Source: Paguma larvata (lineage: Eukaryota; Chordata; Mammalia; Carnivora; Viverridae). From it: DNA of 64,000 nucleotides. Positions 55,339 through 64,000 of the stretch are shown here, piece after piece. The translations under genes were made by a program, and so were the position numbers. Location: the NCBI GenBank assembly GCA_030068075.1, contig CM057843.1, positions 10,868,001 to 10,932,000 of the forward strand, written 5' to 3'. Each line of letters begins with the position of its first letter. Position 1 is the stretch's first letter. The notes beneath the pieces are model-generated. The model saw only the letters and a list, made by a program, of their open reading frames with translations, had not been told where the DNA came from and did no database searches.

Positions 55339-55534
55339 CAAAACTTTAAAAAAATGTATATTTATTTATTTTGATGGGGAGAGGCAGAGAGAGAGGGAGG
55401 GAGAGAATCCCAAGCAGGCTTCACACTGTCAATACAGAGCCTGACATGGGACTTGATCTCACGAACCATGAGATCACGACCTGAGTCAAATTCAAGAGTT
55501 GGACATTAAACCAGCTGAGTCACCCAGGCATCCC
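55339..55534 (-). mobile_element. Can-SINE in L1-F
   Basis: Diverged minus-strand SINE with the exact duplication aaatagacattt (55327-55338 and 55535-55546). Confidence 0.95.
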
Positions 55535-56233
55535 AAATAGACATTTTTCCAGAGAAGACATACAGATGGTCAACAGATACATCAAAAGATGCTCATCATA
55601 ACTTATCATCAGGGAAATGCACCTTAAAACTACAATGAGATATCACTCCACACCTTTCAGAATGGCTACAATCACCAACATAAAAAACAACAGGTGTTGG
55701 CAAGGATGTAGAGAAAGGGGATCCTTCTTGCACTATTGGTGAGAATGCCAACTGGTGCAGCCGCTCTACGACACAGTATGGAGATGCCTCAAAAAGTTAA
55801 AAATAGAACTACCCTGTGATCCAACAATTACACTACTAGATATTTACCCAAATAATACAAAAAAACAATTTGAAGGGATACATGCACGCCAATGTTTATA
55901 GCAGTATTATCAACAATAGCCAGACTATGGAAAGAACCCAAATGTCCATTGACTGATGAATGGATAAAGAAGATGTCGGAGATTATATTTACATATAACT
56001 GACTGAGCCACCCAGGTGCCCCAAGAGAAAGACTCTTAACTGTAGAGAACAAAACTATGGTTACCAGAGGGAAGGTGGGTGGGGGGATGGGTGAGATAGG
56101 TGATGGGGATTAAGGAGTGCATTTGTTGTGTTGAGCAGTGGGTACTGCATGGAAGTATTGACTCACTGCATTGTATACCATCTGAAGCTAATATTACACT
56201 GTAAGTTAACTACCTGGAAGTTAAATAAAAACT

Positions 56234-56449
56234 AAAAAAGTTTTTTAAACTTTGTATTTATTTTTGAGAGAGAGAGAGAGACAGAGCATGAGCAGGGGAG
56301 GGGTAGAGAGAGGAAGACACAGAATCTGAAGCAGGCCCCAGGCTCTGAGCTGTCCTCACAGAGCCCAACGTGGGGCTGGAACTCACGAACTACGAGATCA
56401 TGTCCTGAGCTGAAGTTGGACACAACCAACTGAGTCACCCAGGCACCCC
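56234..56449 (-). mobile_element. Can-SINE at the L1-F tail
   Basis: Minus-strand SINE inserted into the L1 tail. Exact duplication taaataaaaact (56222-56233 and 56450-56461). Confidence 0.96.
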
Positions 56450-56479
56450 TAAATAAAAACTTTTAAAAATAAATAAATA

Positions 56480-56675
56480 GGGGTTCATGGGTGATTCAGT
56501 CGGTTGAGCATCTGACTCTTGATTTCGGCTCAGGTCACCATCCCAGGGTCATGGAATAGAGCCCCATGTTGGGCTCCATATTGAGAACGGAGACTGCTTG
56601 GGATTCTCTTTCTCTCCCTCTGCCCCTCTCCCTCCCTCACTCTCTTTCTCTAAAAACAAACCAAAAAGGAAATCA
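56480..56675 (+). mobile_element. Can-SINE, tctgactcttgat subtype
   Basis: Plus-strand SINE with head ggggttcatgggtgattcag and the block tctgactcttgatttcggct. The extra ttgat distinguishes it from most SINEs here and points to an older carnivore-wide subtype. Confidence 0.88.
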
Positions 56676-57389
56676 GAAGAAAAGGAAAATTGTAAACTAG
56701 AAAAAATTAATACAACACAACATGGAAATGAATTAATAAAAATTATAATTAAAAAAACTCCTAGTGCTGTTTCAAAAGTAAAAATGGACTTAAGGCACAT
56801 TCTTGAGTTGTTTTGCAGGATTGAAACTATGCCTCATAGGGTTAATGAGGTTAAACTTTTCTCCAGAGAGAACCCCACTTACTCCCCATCTTCACAGGTA
56901 TGTTAGTCTTATGTTTTAGAGGCAAACCAGGCTCTGCAAGTCTAGACAAGTTTGAGCTTGACCACCAACCCATACCTGCATGGGTGGACCATGGAGTGTC
57001 AGACAGTCACCTCTTCTTCATTATAATTTTAAATCTCTGTCCAAGGTTAAACATAACATACAATGTGTATAGGCATGTTTCCTTAAGATGCATGTGTGAC
57101 CTTGTGCCTATCTCTATATATGATGACAAAACACCACTTTCTGAACATTCACCCTAACCTTAAATAAAACAAATTCCCTTGCGCCTGCTCAGGGAGTCAT
57201 GGTTTTGGAGGTTACTCCCTGTCATGTCTTTATTTGTGGCAAATAGAAATTCCTTTGTGTGACAGCTTCACCGGGTGTAGTCTCTACCTGTAACTCACCA
57301 AGGAGAAAACTCATATTAGTTAGGAAATAGCTGGAGTAATTCCCACAGTGCACCGGTGTTAAAGACACTGTTGGCAATGACATAATCAG
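56676..57389. other. unidentified sequence, possible LTR-like part
   Basis: No gene recognised. 57090-57290 has the sequence of signals expected of a class I LTR end (cttaaataaaacaaattccc, then ttactccctgtcatgtcttt), but no family, ends or duplication could be established. The 102- and 85-codon frames here have no support. Confidence 0.4.
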
Positions 57390-57798
57390 CCTGAGCATGA
57401 GGTGCTCCCAAAACCAGACTTCCAGAAAAATACACACATCTGTGTAGGTTAGGGCTTGGATTTAGGCACATGCCAAGTACCCCTAAGACTCTGCTACTAT
57501 GCCCGGATCTCATCTAGCGTTGCCCTGTTGCAGGTCCCTGTCTACCCTGACCTGGGAAACTGACACCTATACAGACACACCCTGTCAACTGCCCATGAGC
57601 AGCCGGGGCCCTCCAGGCCGGCGGATCTAGGGCCTATCTCCAACTAACTGCATTGCCTTAAGTGTGGAGGGTGCTCACCCCTGAAATTCCCTTTGAGGCA
57701 GCCACTGAAATGGGTTGGGAGTCCGTTCCTATGTGCGCTTGCTGTTTGCTGAAGTCCCGAGGGTTTGCATCCATGAAGGCTCCCAGGTGTCTCTTATT

Positions 57799-58013
57799 TT
57801 TTTTTTAGTTTTTTTTTATTTTATTTTTGAGAGACATAGAGACAGAGAGTGAGCACGGGAAAGGCAGAGAGAGAGGGAGACACAGAATCCAAAGCAGGCT
57901 CCAGGCTCTGAGCCGTCAGCACAGAGCCCGATGCGGGGCTCGAACTCACAGACCATGAGATCATGACCTGACCTGAAGTCGGTCACCTAACCGACTGAGC
58001 CACCCAGGCGCCC
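57799..58013 (-). mobile_element. Can-SINE in the tandem array
   Basis: Young-looking minus-strand SINE with the exact 17-bp duplication cccaggtgtctcttatt (57782-57798 and 58014-58030). Confidence 0.98.
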
Positions 58014-58997
58014 CCCAGGTGTCTCTTATTAAGGATACCACTGTCAGCATACCAGAATCAGCACTTTCAGGACTTTGAAATTCCTCCAGCTCTGCCTTTG
58101 GAGGGCATGTACATTTATGTGGATTAACACCTGTAAATAGTCATGTGCCATGTGCCCCCACTAGTCCACTCCTGTGAACCGGTCAGAGACACTTGCCTTA
58201 TACCACGTCCCTGGTTCCACTCACCTACATGGCTCCTGCATTGGCAAGAAACACCCTACCAACTTGCTGAGAGTAGCTAGGAGCCCTCCGAGCCTGTGGA
58301 GCTTAGGTTGGTCCCAAACCACCTGCATAGCCTCCAGCCCAGAGGGAGCCCTCCACCCAAAAATATTTCCGAGATGGCGCCTTTCAACTGGCCAAGCTCA
58401 GCCCCCATTTTGAACGGCTACCTGAGGAGTCCGGGACTTACCAATAATCAAGGCTCCTGGGTGTCTTTCAGTTCACTGAAAGTGAATCAGTTGGGACACC
58501 CATGCGTCCCAACAAGCTGCATCCTCGAAAGGCAGTCCAGACTCATCCATCCACCTGTACCTTCAAAGAGAATATGCACTTTTGTGTTGGATAGGGCTTG
58601 GAATAGGCAAGTTCCTGGTACCCCCAACAGCCCGCTCCTGAGAACCCTCTTTTCAGGACACTAGCCCTGTTCAGGATAGTTCTCCTACCTAGTGCTGACA
58701 AGGCAGTGCAGTTGCCTCTAGATTGGCCTGCAGGGGGAATTTGCGCATTTGTACAAACTAAAGCTACAAATGAGGCAGATGTCAGGTACGCGCCAAGAAC
58801 CTGCTCCTGTGACCCAGCCTCATACTACAGCTTCCCTGTTTTAGGTCCCCAGCTTCCCAGACCCTGGTCTCCCCCACATGGGTAGTCTGTGCTGTATCAG
58901 ATGGCCTGTGGCTGCCTGGGTCCTCCAACCTGGTGCAGTATAAACCGGTTCTCAATTTTTGTAAAGCCTCCAGGGCACACCTTCCAAATATCTCTTG

Positions 58998-59023
58998 TTT
59001 CAAAAATTTTAAAATATTTATTA

Positions 59024-59056
<33 letters not shown>

Positions 59057-59222
59057 CGTGAGCAGGGGAGGGGCAGAGAGAAAGGGAGACACAGGATCCG
59101 AAGCAGACTGCGGGTTCTGAGCTGTTAGCACAGAGCCTGACACGGGGCTTGAATTCACGAACTGGGAGATCATGACCTAAGCCAAGTCAGATGCTTAACC
59201 AACTGAGCCACCCAGGTGCCCC
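58998..59222 (-). mobile_element. Can-SINE with (GT)n in the tandem array
   Basis: Minus-strand SINE whose TC/GA portion contains a tgtgtg run (59023-59045). The flanks ccaaatatctctt (58985-58997) and ccaagtacctctt (about 59238-59250) form an imperfect duplication, with a C-rich expansion of about 15 bases between SINE head and second copy. Confidence 0.9.
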
Positions 59223-60339
59223 CGCCACCCCCCCTCCCAAGTACCTCTTTTTAAGGCAGCATTTGAAACTGGGTGTCTCTTAGGGAACAGGATAAAACTT
59301 CCAGTGAGGCAGTTGCTAGGTACCCACACGGCTTGCTCCTATATGTCAGTGTCCTCTTACAGCTGCGCTGTTGCAGGTCCTCAGAGGCCCTGACCTGAGG
59401 GACCTGGGCATGGATAGCCCATGCCCTGAAGCCGGCCTGGGGCGCTGGGGCTTTCAAAGCCTGTGGAGCTTGGCCCCGTCCTCAACGACCAGGATAGCTT
59501 CCTGGGTGGAGAGATTCCACCCCCCAAATTTTTTTCTAAGGCTTCAGCTTAGAAGTAACATGGAGTCAGTCCCTGTTCAGCCTGGCTCTTGATGCGGTCC
59601 TGGGCTTACTGGTCTTTAAGGCTTTTAGGTCCCTCTTAGTGAAGGATACCCCAGTCAGCATGCCTGGCCCCCACCTAGCAAGATGGCCCAGATTCCTCCG
59701 TCTCTACCGTCACAGTAAATATGTGCGGTTTTACAGGTTAAGGCTCGGGATTGGGCAGGTTCCATGGCCCCCAAGGGCCTGCTCATGAAAACTAGATTCC
59801 CTGAGAGGTTGTCAGTTCCAAGCCCACGGTTCCTATGACCTGGACAGACCATGCACGTACAGAGCACAGTCTGTCAGATGGGCTTGGCAGGAAGGACCCC
59901 TCCAGACTTGTGGGGGTCAAGCCAGTCCCCAATTTCTTGCAGAATCTCCAGAATGGAAAGAGGACATTCCCAGGAGATCTTTCTGAGCCTACATTTGAAA
60001 TGGGACTGTCGGTCTCTTTTTGGACTGGCTGCCTGAGGGGTCTCAGAGTTCTCCAGCAACCAATCTCCTTAAGGGTCTTTTAGTGGAGGCTACCTGGGCC
60101 ATCCTTCCTGGCCCCACTTTGGCAAGGCAGTCCAGATTCCTCCAGCTCTGCCTTCAGGGGAAATGCTCATTCATGTAGGCTAAGACTTAGAATTAGGTAG
60201 ATGCCAGTCACTCCAGAGACGTTGTTAGTGGGACCTGGCCTCTCCCTTCAACTGCTCTGTTCTAGAGTGCACTTGCAGCCCAAGGCCAACTGACCAGGTG
60301 CTAACTGCACATGCCTGGGTACCCCAAGTCTAGGTAACC

Positions 60340-61270
60340 ATGGATATGGAAAAGGACAAGTGGCTGAAGAGGAATAGTCAGAGTAGAAGGTTGTTAAGGA
60401 AACACTTCAGAGCCCTGAGTACTGGAAAGCCCTGGCTCAACTCTCGGCTGACACAGTGCAGTGGCACACGCATGGGCAGAACAGGTCAGGGGAGCCAGGG
60501 ACCTAGAACAGGGCAATTGCAAGGACAGGCCAGGGCACAGTAGCAGGCAAGTGGGTGTAGCTAGCGTATGCCTAATTCTAAGACTTAACCTACACAAATG
60601 TGCATATTTTCCCTGAAGGCAAAGCTAGAGGAATCTGGATCGCCTTGGCAGGGTGGGACCCCATGAGACAGTCGGAGGTAACCTTCGAGAAGAGACCACT
60701 AGGCAGCTTGATCACTGGAGAAGCCCTGGGCCCCACGGAGACAGCTAGTCAAACGAAGACTGACAATCCCTAGTGTAAAATAGCTCACAAACTTACTCGG
60801 AGTGTGGGGTCTTTCCTCCCTGGAGGCCGTGCAGGCGGCGGGAGATTGGCTCTGGCTCCAGAGGTCTGGAGTGCCCCCCTGCAGTCCAAGGCCAGCTTAT
60901 AGGGTGCAGAGTGCACGTGCACCAGCTGCACAGGTCAGGGGAGCCAGGGACCTGGAACAGGGCCATGGGGGGAGAGACTGGGTAACAGGAGGAAACTGTT
61001 GGGGGTACCTGACATCTACACTGTTCCAGGACTTCACCTACACTATTGGGCCTCTTCCCCCTTAGGGCAGAGCTGGAGGAATCAGGTCAGCCTCGAGAGG
61101 GTGGGGGAGCATGGGACAGTCTGGTGTAACCTCTGGTCACAGAACTCTGGGAGCCATGGCTGTCCTAGAAGACTCTGGGCCCGAGCTGACATCCAGTCCA
61201 AAGGGGGAGTGTCTGTCACCAGGTCAAGCTGCACGAATACATTTACATTTGCATTTTTATTGCAAGGGAG
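60340..61270 (-). repeat. inverted copies of the 450-bp unit
   Basis: Two copies in reverse orientation. ggcaaagctagaggaatc (60618) and gggcagagctggaggaatc (61065) are 447 bp apart. caggtcaggggagccaggga recurs near 60482 and 60929 at the same spacing. The reverse complement of about 60565-60655 closely matches the forward copy at 60121-60210, so the array changes direction near 60330. Confidence 0.82.
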
Positions 61271-61881
61271 ATTCTCTACTTTCCTCAATAACCGTCTGTA
61301 GCATATGCATCTGAAGGTATGGGCTGTCCCTCCACCATGGGCACTGGTCGCTCTGGAGCCAGTTCCCAACACTGCCATATGTGAGGAAAAGTGTGTGGCT
61401 GCTGCCACCCCATGTGGCTCCCGTTCTGTGGCTGTTCTCTTGGTATTTATGACACAAGATGTCATCACACAAAGTATATTGCTTTCATTTGCCCTCTTCT
61501 ATTTTCTCGCTGATAACATTACCTGTTTCGTCAATACTTGGATTCCTTTCCCTTCTGCATGGCCTCACTGTCTCGCCTTGGGAAAGTCCTTCGCCCTCTC
61601 CAGGTTTCATGTCTCACCTGTGCAAGCGGGAGGTGGGCAGAGATGACTCAGAGGTCCTTCCCAGGTCAGATATCCTGGGTTGTGCAATTTTGTCGCTTAT
61701 AGGCTGAGGGACAGGGCCACAGCCTCCTCCCCTGCAGCTCCCCGAGGCAGCAATTTATCAGCACGCCTTGCAGAGAGGGCATGGTGCCTAGGACCTCCTT
61801 CTTTATCTGTGCTCTAAGTGCATCCTGCATGACGGCGGGCAATACCACTAACACCTAAGACATCTGGAGCCGTTCTTTATT
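61271..61881. other. unidentified sequence
   Basis: Mixed-composition, apparently unique DNA. Frames of 113 and 128 codons on opposite strands over 61082-61646 are compositional, with no domain. No RNA gene or repeat recognised. Confidence 0.4.
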
Positions 61882-62088
61882 TATAAAATAAATGTTTATT
61901 TATTTTTGAGAGAGAGGCAGAGTGGGGGAGGGACGAATGGGGGAGACACCTAATTCGAAGCAGGCTCCAGGCTCCGGGCTGTGAGTTGTCAGCACAGAGC
62001 CCGAAGCAGGGCTCCAACTCATGAACTGGGAGACCACGACCTGAGCCAAAGTTAGAAGTTTAACCTACTGAGCCACCCAGGTGCCCCT
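61882..62088 (-). mobile_element. Can-SINE
   Basis: Minus-strand SINE with tgtttatttatttttgagag at left and ctgagccacccaggtgcccc at right. Moderately diverged. Confidence 0.93.
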
Positions 62089-62159
62089 AGAATCTGTGTT
62101 TTTAACCTCCGCACTGCATCATCTCCTGATTAACAAAATTATAATAAAAATTAAAACCT

Positions 62160-62345
62160 GGGGCACATGGGTGACTCAGTTGGTTCAGTGTCCAACTTCT
62201 GCTCAGGTCATGATCTCACAGCTGGTGAGTTCGAGACACTCATCGGACTCTCGGCTGTCAGCGCAGAGCCTGCTTCAGATCCTCTTTCCTCCCCTTCCCT
62301 CTCTACCCCTCCTCCCCCTCACAAATAAATAAACATTAAATAAAT
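62160..62345 (+). mobile_element. Can-SINE
   Basis: Plus-strand diverged SINE: ggggcacatgggtgactcag head, gctcaggtcatgatctcaca, CT-rich middle and aaataaataaacattaaa tail. Confidence 0.93.
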
Positions 62346-63110
62346 ATTTATAAATACTCAATTTGTAATATTTACAACCCAGGAGGCTAACTCCCCGCAT
62401 CTTGGGGCCCAAGATGCCAAACGGTATTTGTCTTGCTTGAGTACCGCCCATTCTCACAAGTCCCAGACCATCTCCGTCTTCACAGACATTTCATGAGAAT
62501 GGAGGCCAGCTCTTGAGATGTCAAGTCATTTCACTCTAAAGCCTGTATAAACTGGGATGTCACACGAAGTTCCAGGTAGGCCTGTTGCAGAGTACAGCAT
62601 TCATTCATAAATTAAGACTGTAATTAATCACTTAGGGTCTAAGTGAGCTGTCTTTCTCCCCTTTCCTCTCTTTGTTCTCCCTGGGAAATCTCCGAGACGG
62701 AGTCAGCTCCTAGATCCGCTGGCTTCTCTCCAGCTGTTCCATCAGTTGGCGTAACAGGCGCCTCCAGCAGTTCTGACTCAAAAACGAGGCCACCATTCCC
62801 AGTTGGAACATAAGGTAAGAACCGAAGATGAGCGAAATTACCCTCAACACCCTTCTAGAAGGGGTGGGGAGCCAGGTGCCATCACTCATTGGTGATTCCA
62901 GACTGCTAGCTCTCCTGCTGGGTCTGGAATGACCTTGGTTTCTCCAGGGGATCCCACAAGCAAGGCCATCTTTACACCCTGAGGTCCTGAGAGATACGCA
63001 GGGGATAACAGATTCACCCACTGAATGGAAAGGCAAGCAGAGTCACCCACGCAATTTACACCCTTCCTTCCTTTTTCCCTGTCTACGGAGCACATGTATG
63101 TGAATGTGGA
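62346..63110. other. unidentified, apparently unique sequence
   Basis: No repeat recognised. A minus-strand frame at 63036-62710 (108 codons) overlaps a GC-richer patch and includes a hydrophobic stretch, but has no recognisable family and no clear splice or start context. It is not called as a gene. Confidence 0.4.
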
Positions 63111-63119
63111 ATATGCTGT

Positions 63120-63190
63120 GACTTCTCTGTAAGGTCACAGATAGCATTTATTGAGTTCTCACCATGTGCTAAGCTTGGTGCTAAAAGCCT
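63120..63190 (+). repeat. possible ancient L2/MIR-like remnant
   Basis: tagcatttattgagttctca, then ccatgtgctaagcttggtgc, resembles the 'tattgagcacctactatgtg' motif found in old mammalian interspersed repeats. Too short and diverged for firm classification. Confidence 0.35.
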
Positions 63191-63739
63191 GTATCAAAGG
63201 GTGCATTCAGCTGAAAGGAACAGACAACAGACTTCCCAACTGCTTTGAATAAAGGCCTTTATAATCATCTCTCAAAACAAGAAAGAGGGATAGGTAATCT
63301 CAGGCTATTCTTAGCTCGACAATACCTCCCCTGCCAATAGCCTCCTTCTAGGCCCCCCTCCATCTGTGGGCTTCACATCCTCAAGCTGGATGCCTCATGG
63401 CCACAGATGCTGCAGCTCCAAGCATCCTAACTCTTCACAGGCGGCAAGCAGGAAAAGCAAAGGCTTCATCCTCTGTATTTTTTTTTGGAGGCCCCCTGCA
63501 GACTTCCTCTTACACCTCATTGGCCTTAAGTGAGTCACATACCCATCCTCAGCTGCCAGGGAACTGGGAAAACCAGTATCTGGCAAAGAAGAAGGACATC
63601 GCTGTGATTGGCTTCAACCATTCATGATTCATGCACGACACGGGACTACTTTGCTACCTGAAACACTCAGGGCTCTGTTAGCTAAAAGGGGACACCTTTG
63701 TGGGGTAGCTAACAGTGCCATGTGTTTTCTCAACGAAAC

Positions 63740-63875
63740 TCACAGGAGTCCACTGTAGTGGGCCTTTTTAAATTCCCATTTTACAAATAGTGTAACTAAG
63801 ACTCAGAGCCATTTAGTAACTTGCCCAAGATCCCACAACTGGTAACTAGTGGGGGTTCAATCTCACTCTTATGTA
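63740..63875 (+). mobile_element. MIR remnant
   Basis: aaattcccattttacaaata, actcagagccatttagtaac, ttgcccaagatcccacaact and gtaactagtgggggttcaat follow the order of the conserved MIR core and 3' part. Ancient tRNA-derived SINE shared by mammals. Confidence 0.75.
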
Positions 63876-64000
63876 CCTGCTGCCTGGGTATATACCACCC
63901 CAGGCCATGTCCCTATGGAGGGAAGGGACCACGTCTTCATCTTTGCATGTCTGCAGTGTCTTAGAATTGACAGAAGCTTAATTGAATTGATTTAAATACA

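Larger units (their letters stand above)
54011..56233 (+). mobile_element. L1-F, right part
   Basis: Continuation of the L1 interrupted at 32361: gaaaatccagaaata restarts ORF2, which runs through a class II solo LTR and a SINE to the 3'UTR and ttaaataaaaact end. A short SINE-head piece (gactgagccacccaggtgcccc, 56000-56021) sits in the distal region without a SINE body, replacing some L1 text. It completes L1-F at about 4 kb. Confidence 0.88.
57390..60330 (+). repeat. degenerate tandem array, about 450-bp unit
   Basis: A unit recurs in the plus orientation. Its marker is a block like cagattcctccagctctgcc, followed 30-60 bases on by atgtaggctaagacttagaa-type text, then tgctcctg and aggtccctg. 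Starts of the marker or its closest relatives: 57400, 58077, 58537, 58709 (a short copy), about 59250 (partial), 59689 and 60133. After removing the SINEs at 57799-58013 and about 58998-59222, spacings are close to 440-475 bp. Pairs of copies look about two-thirds identical. No gene is present; frames such as 58296-58664 lie within repeats. Confidence 0.8.

Noticed and set aside
58174..58664. Frames of 79 and 122 codons as a candidate host gene
   Set aside because: They lie in the ~450-bp tandem array, do not recur in other copies, and show no domain.
61082..61646. Overlapping 128-codon minus and 113-codon plus frames
   Set aside because: Opposite-strand overlap without domains or conserved composition; consistent with chance in a GC-moderate region.
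62710..63095. Minus-strand frames (108 and 69 codons) as exons of a host gene
   Set aside because: No recognisable protein family, no convincing splice sites and mutual overlap in different frames. Left as unidentified unique sequence.

Overview
The window is a repeat-dense, apparently gene-poor piece of a carnivore genome, most likely a felid. The diagnosis rests on about fifteen tRNA-Lys-type Can-SINEs. They carry the head gggcgcctgggtggctcag, a TC-rich body and an AATAAA-type tail, and lie in both orientations. The same conclusion follows from carnivore-type L1s. No host protein-coding gene could be recognised. Most of the DNA is retroelement.

Layout. 1-1280: unannotatable sequence plus an old MER5A-like DNA-transposon relic. 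1281-8935: a minus-strand gammaretroviral provirus (ERV1, ERV-Fc-like, tRNA-Phe-type primer site) with LTRs, gag, pro, pol and env, all broken except one long RT-RNase H frame. Its 5' LTR runs into a 100-N assembly gap (8936-9035). 9036-11173: most of a ribosomal ITS2 and the first 600 bases of 28S rRNA, ending abruptly against ordinary AT-rich DNA. 11174-13356: unidentified, 3'-UTR-like DNA with two SINEs. 13357-32361: a pile of L1 copies (L1-A to L1-F) with SINEs, a class II solo LTR and an unidentified 436-bp insertion.

29850-56233 is a set of nested insertions that can be read from target-site duplications. L1-F contains full-length L1-G (15-bp duplication). L1-G contains the class I provirus ERV2 (32616-47195) in its 5'UTR. 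ERV2 contains the class I provirus ERV3 (37929-45358, duplication GAAC). ERV3 contains a solo LTR of the ERV1 family (41452-41937, duplication TAAT). LTR divergence agrees with this order: ERV2 LTRs differ much more than ERV3 LTRs. ERV3 is odd because gammaretroviral gag and env ends flank a betaretrovirus-like RT and integrase remnant, and because it shares a noncoding segment with ERV2.

56234-64000: SINEs, then a degenerate tandem array with a period near 450 bp (57390-60330) followed by inverted copies of the same unit (60340-61270), then mostly unique DNA with old MIR/L2-like remnants.

No working multi-gene system was found: every protein-coding trace belongs to a retroelement and nearly all are disrupted. 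The most informative parts are the nested stack, the rDNA junction, the mosaic ERV3 and the tandem/inverted repeat.
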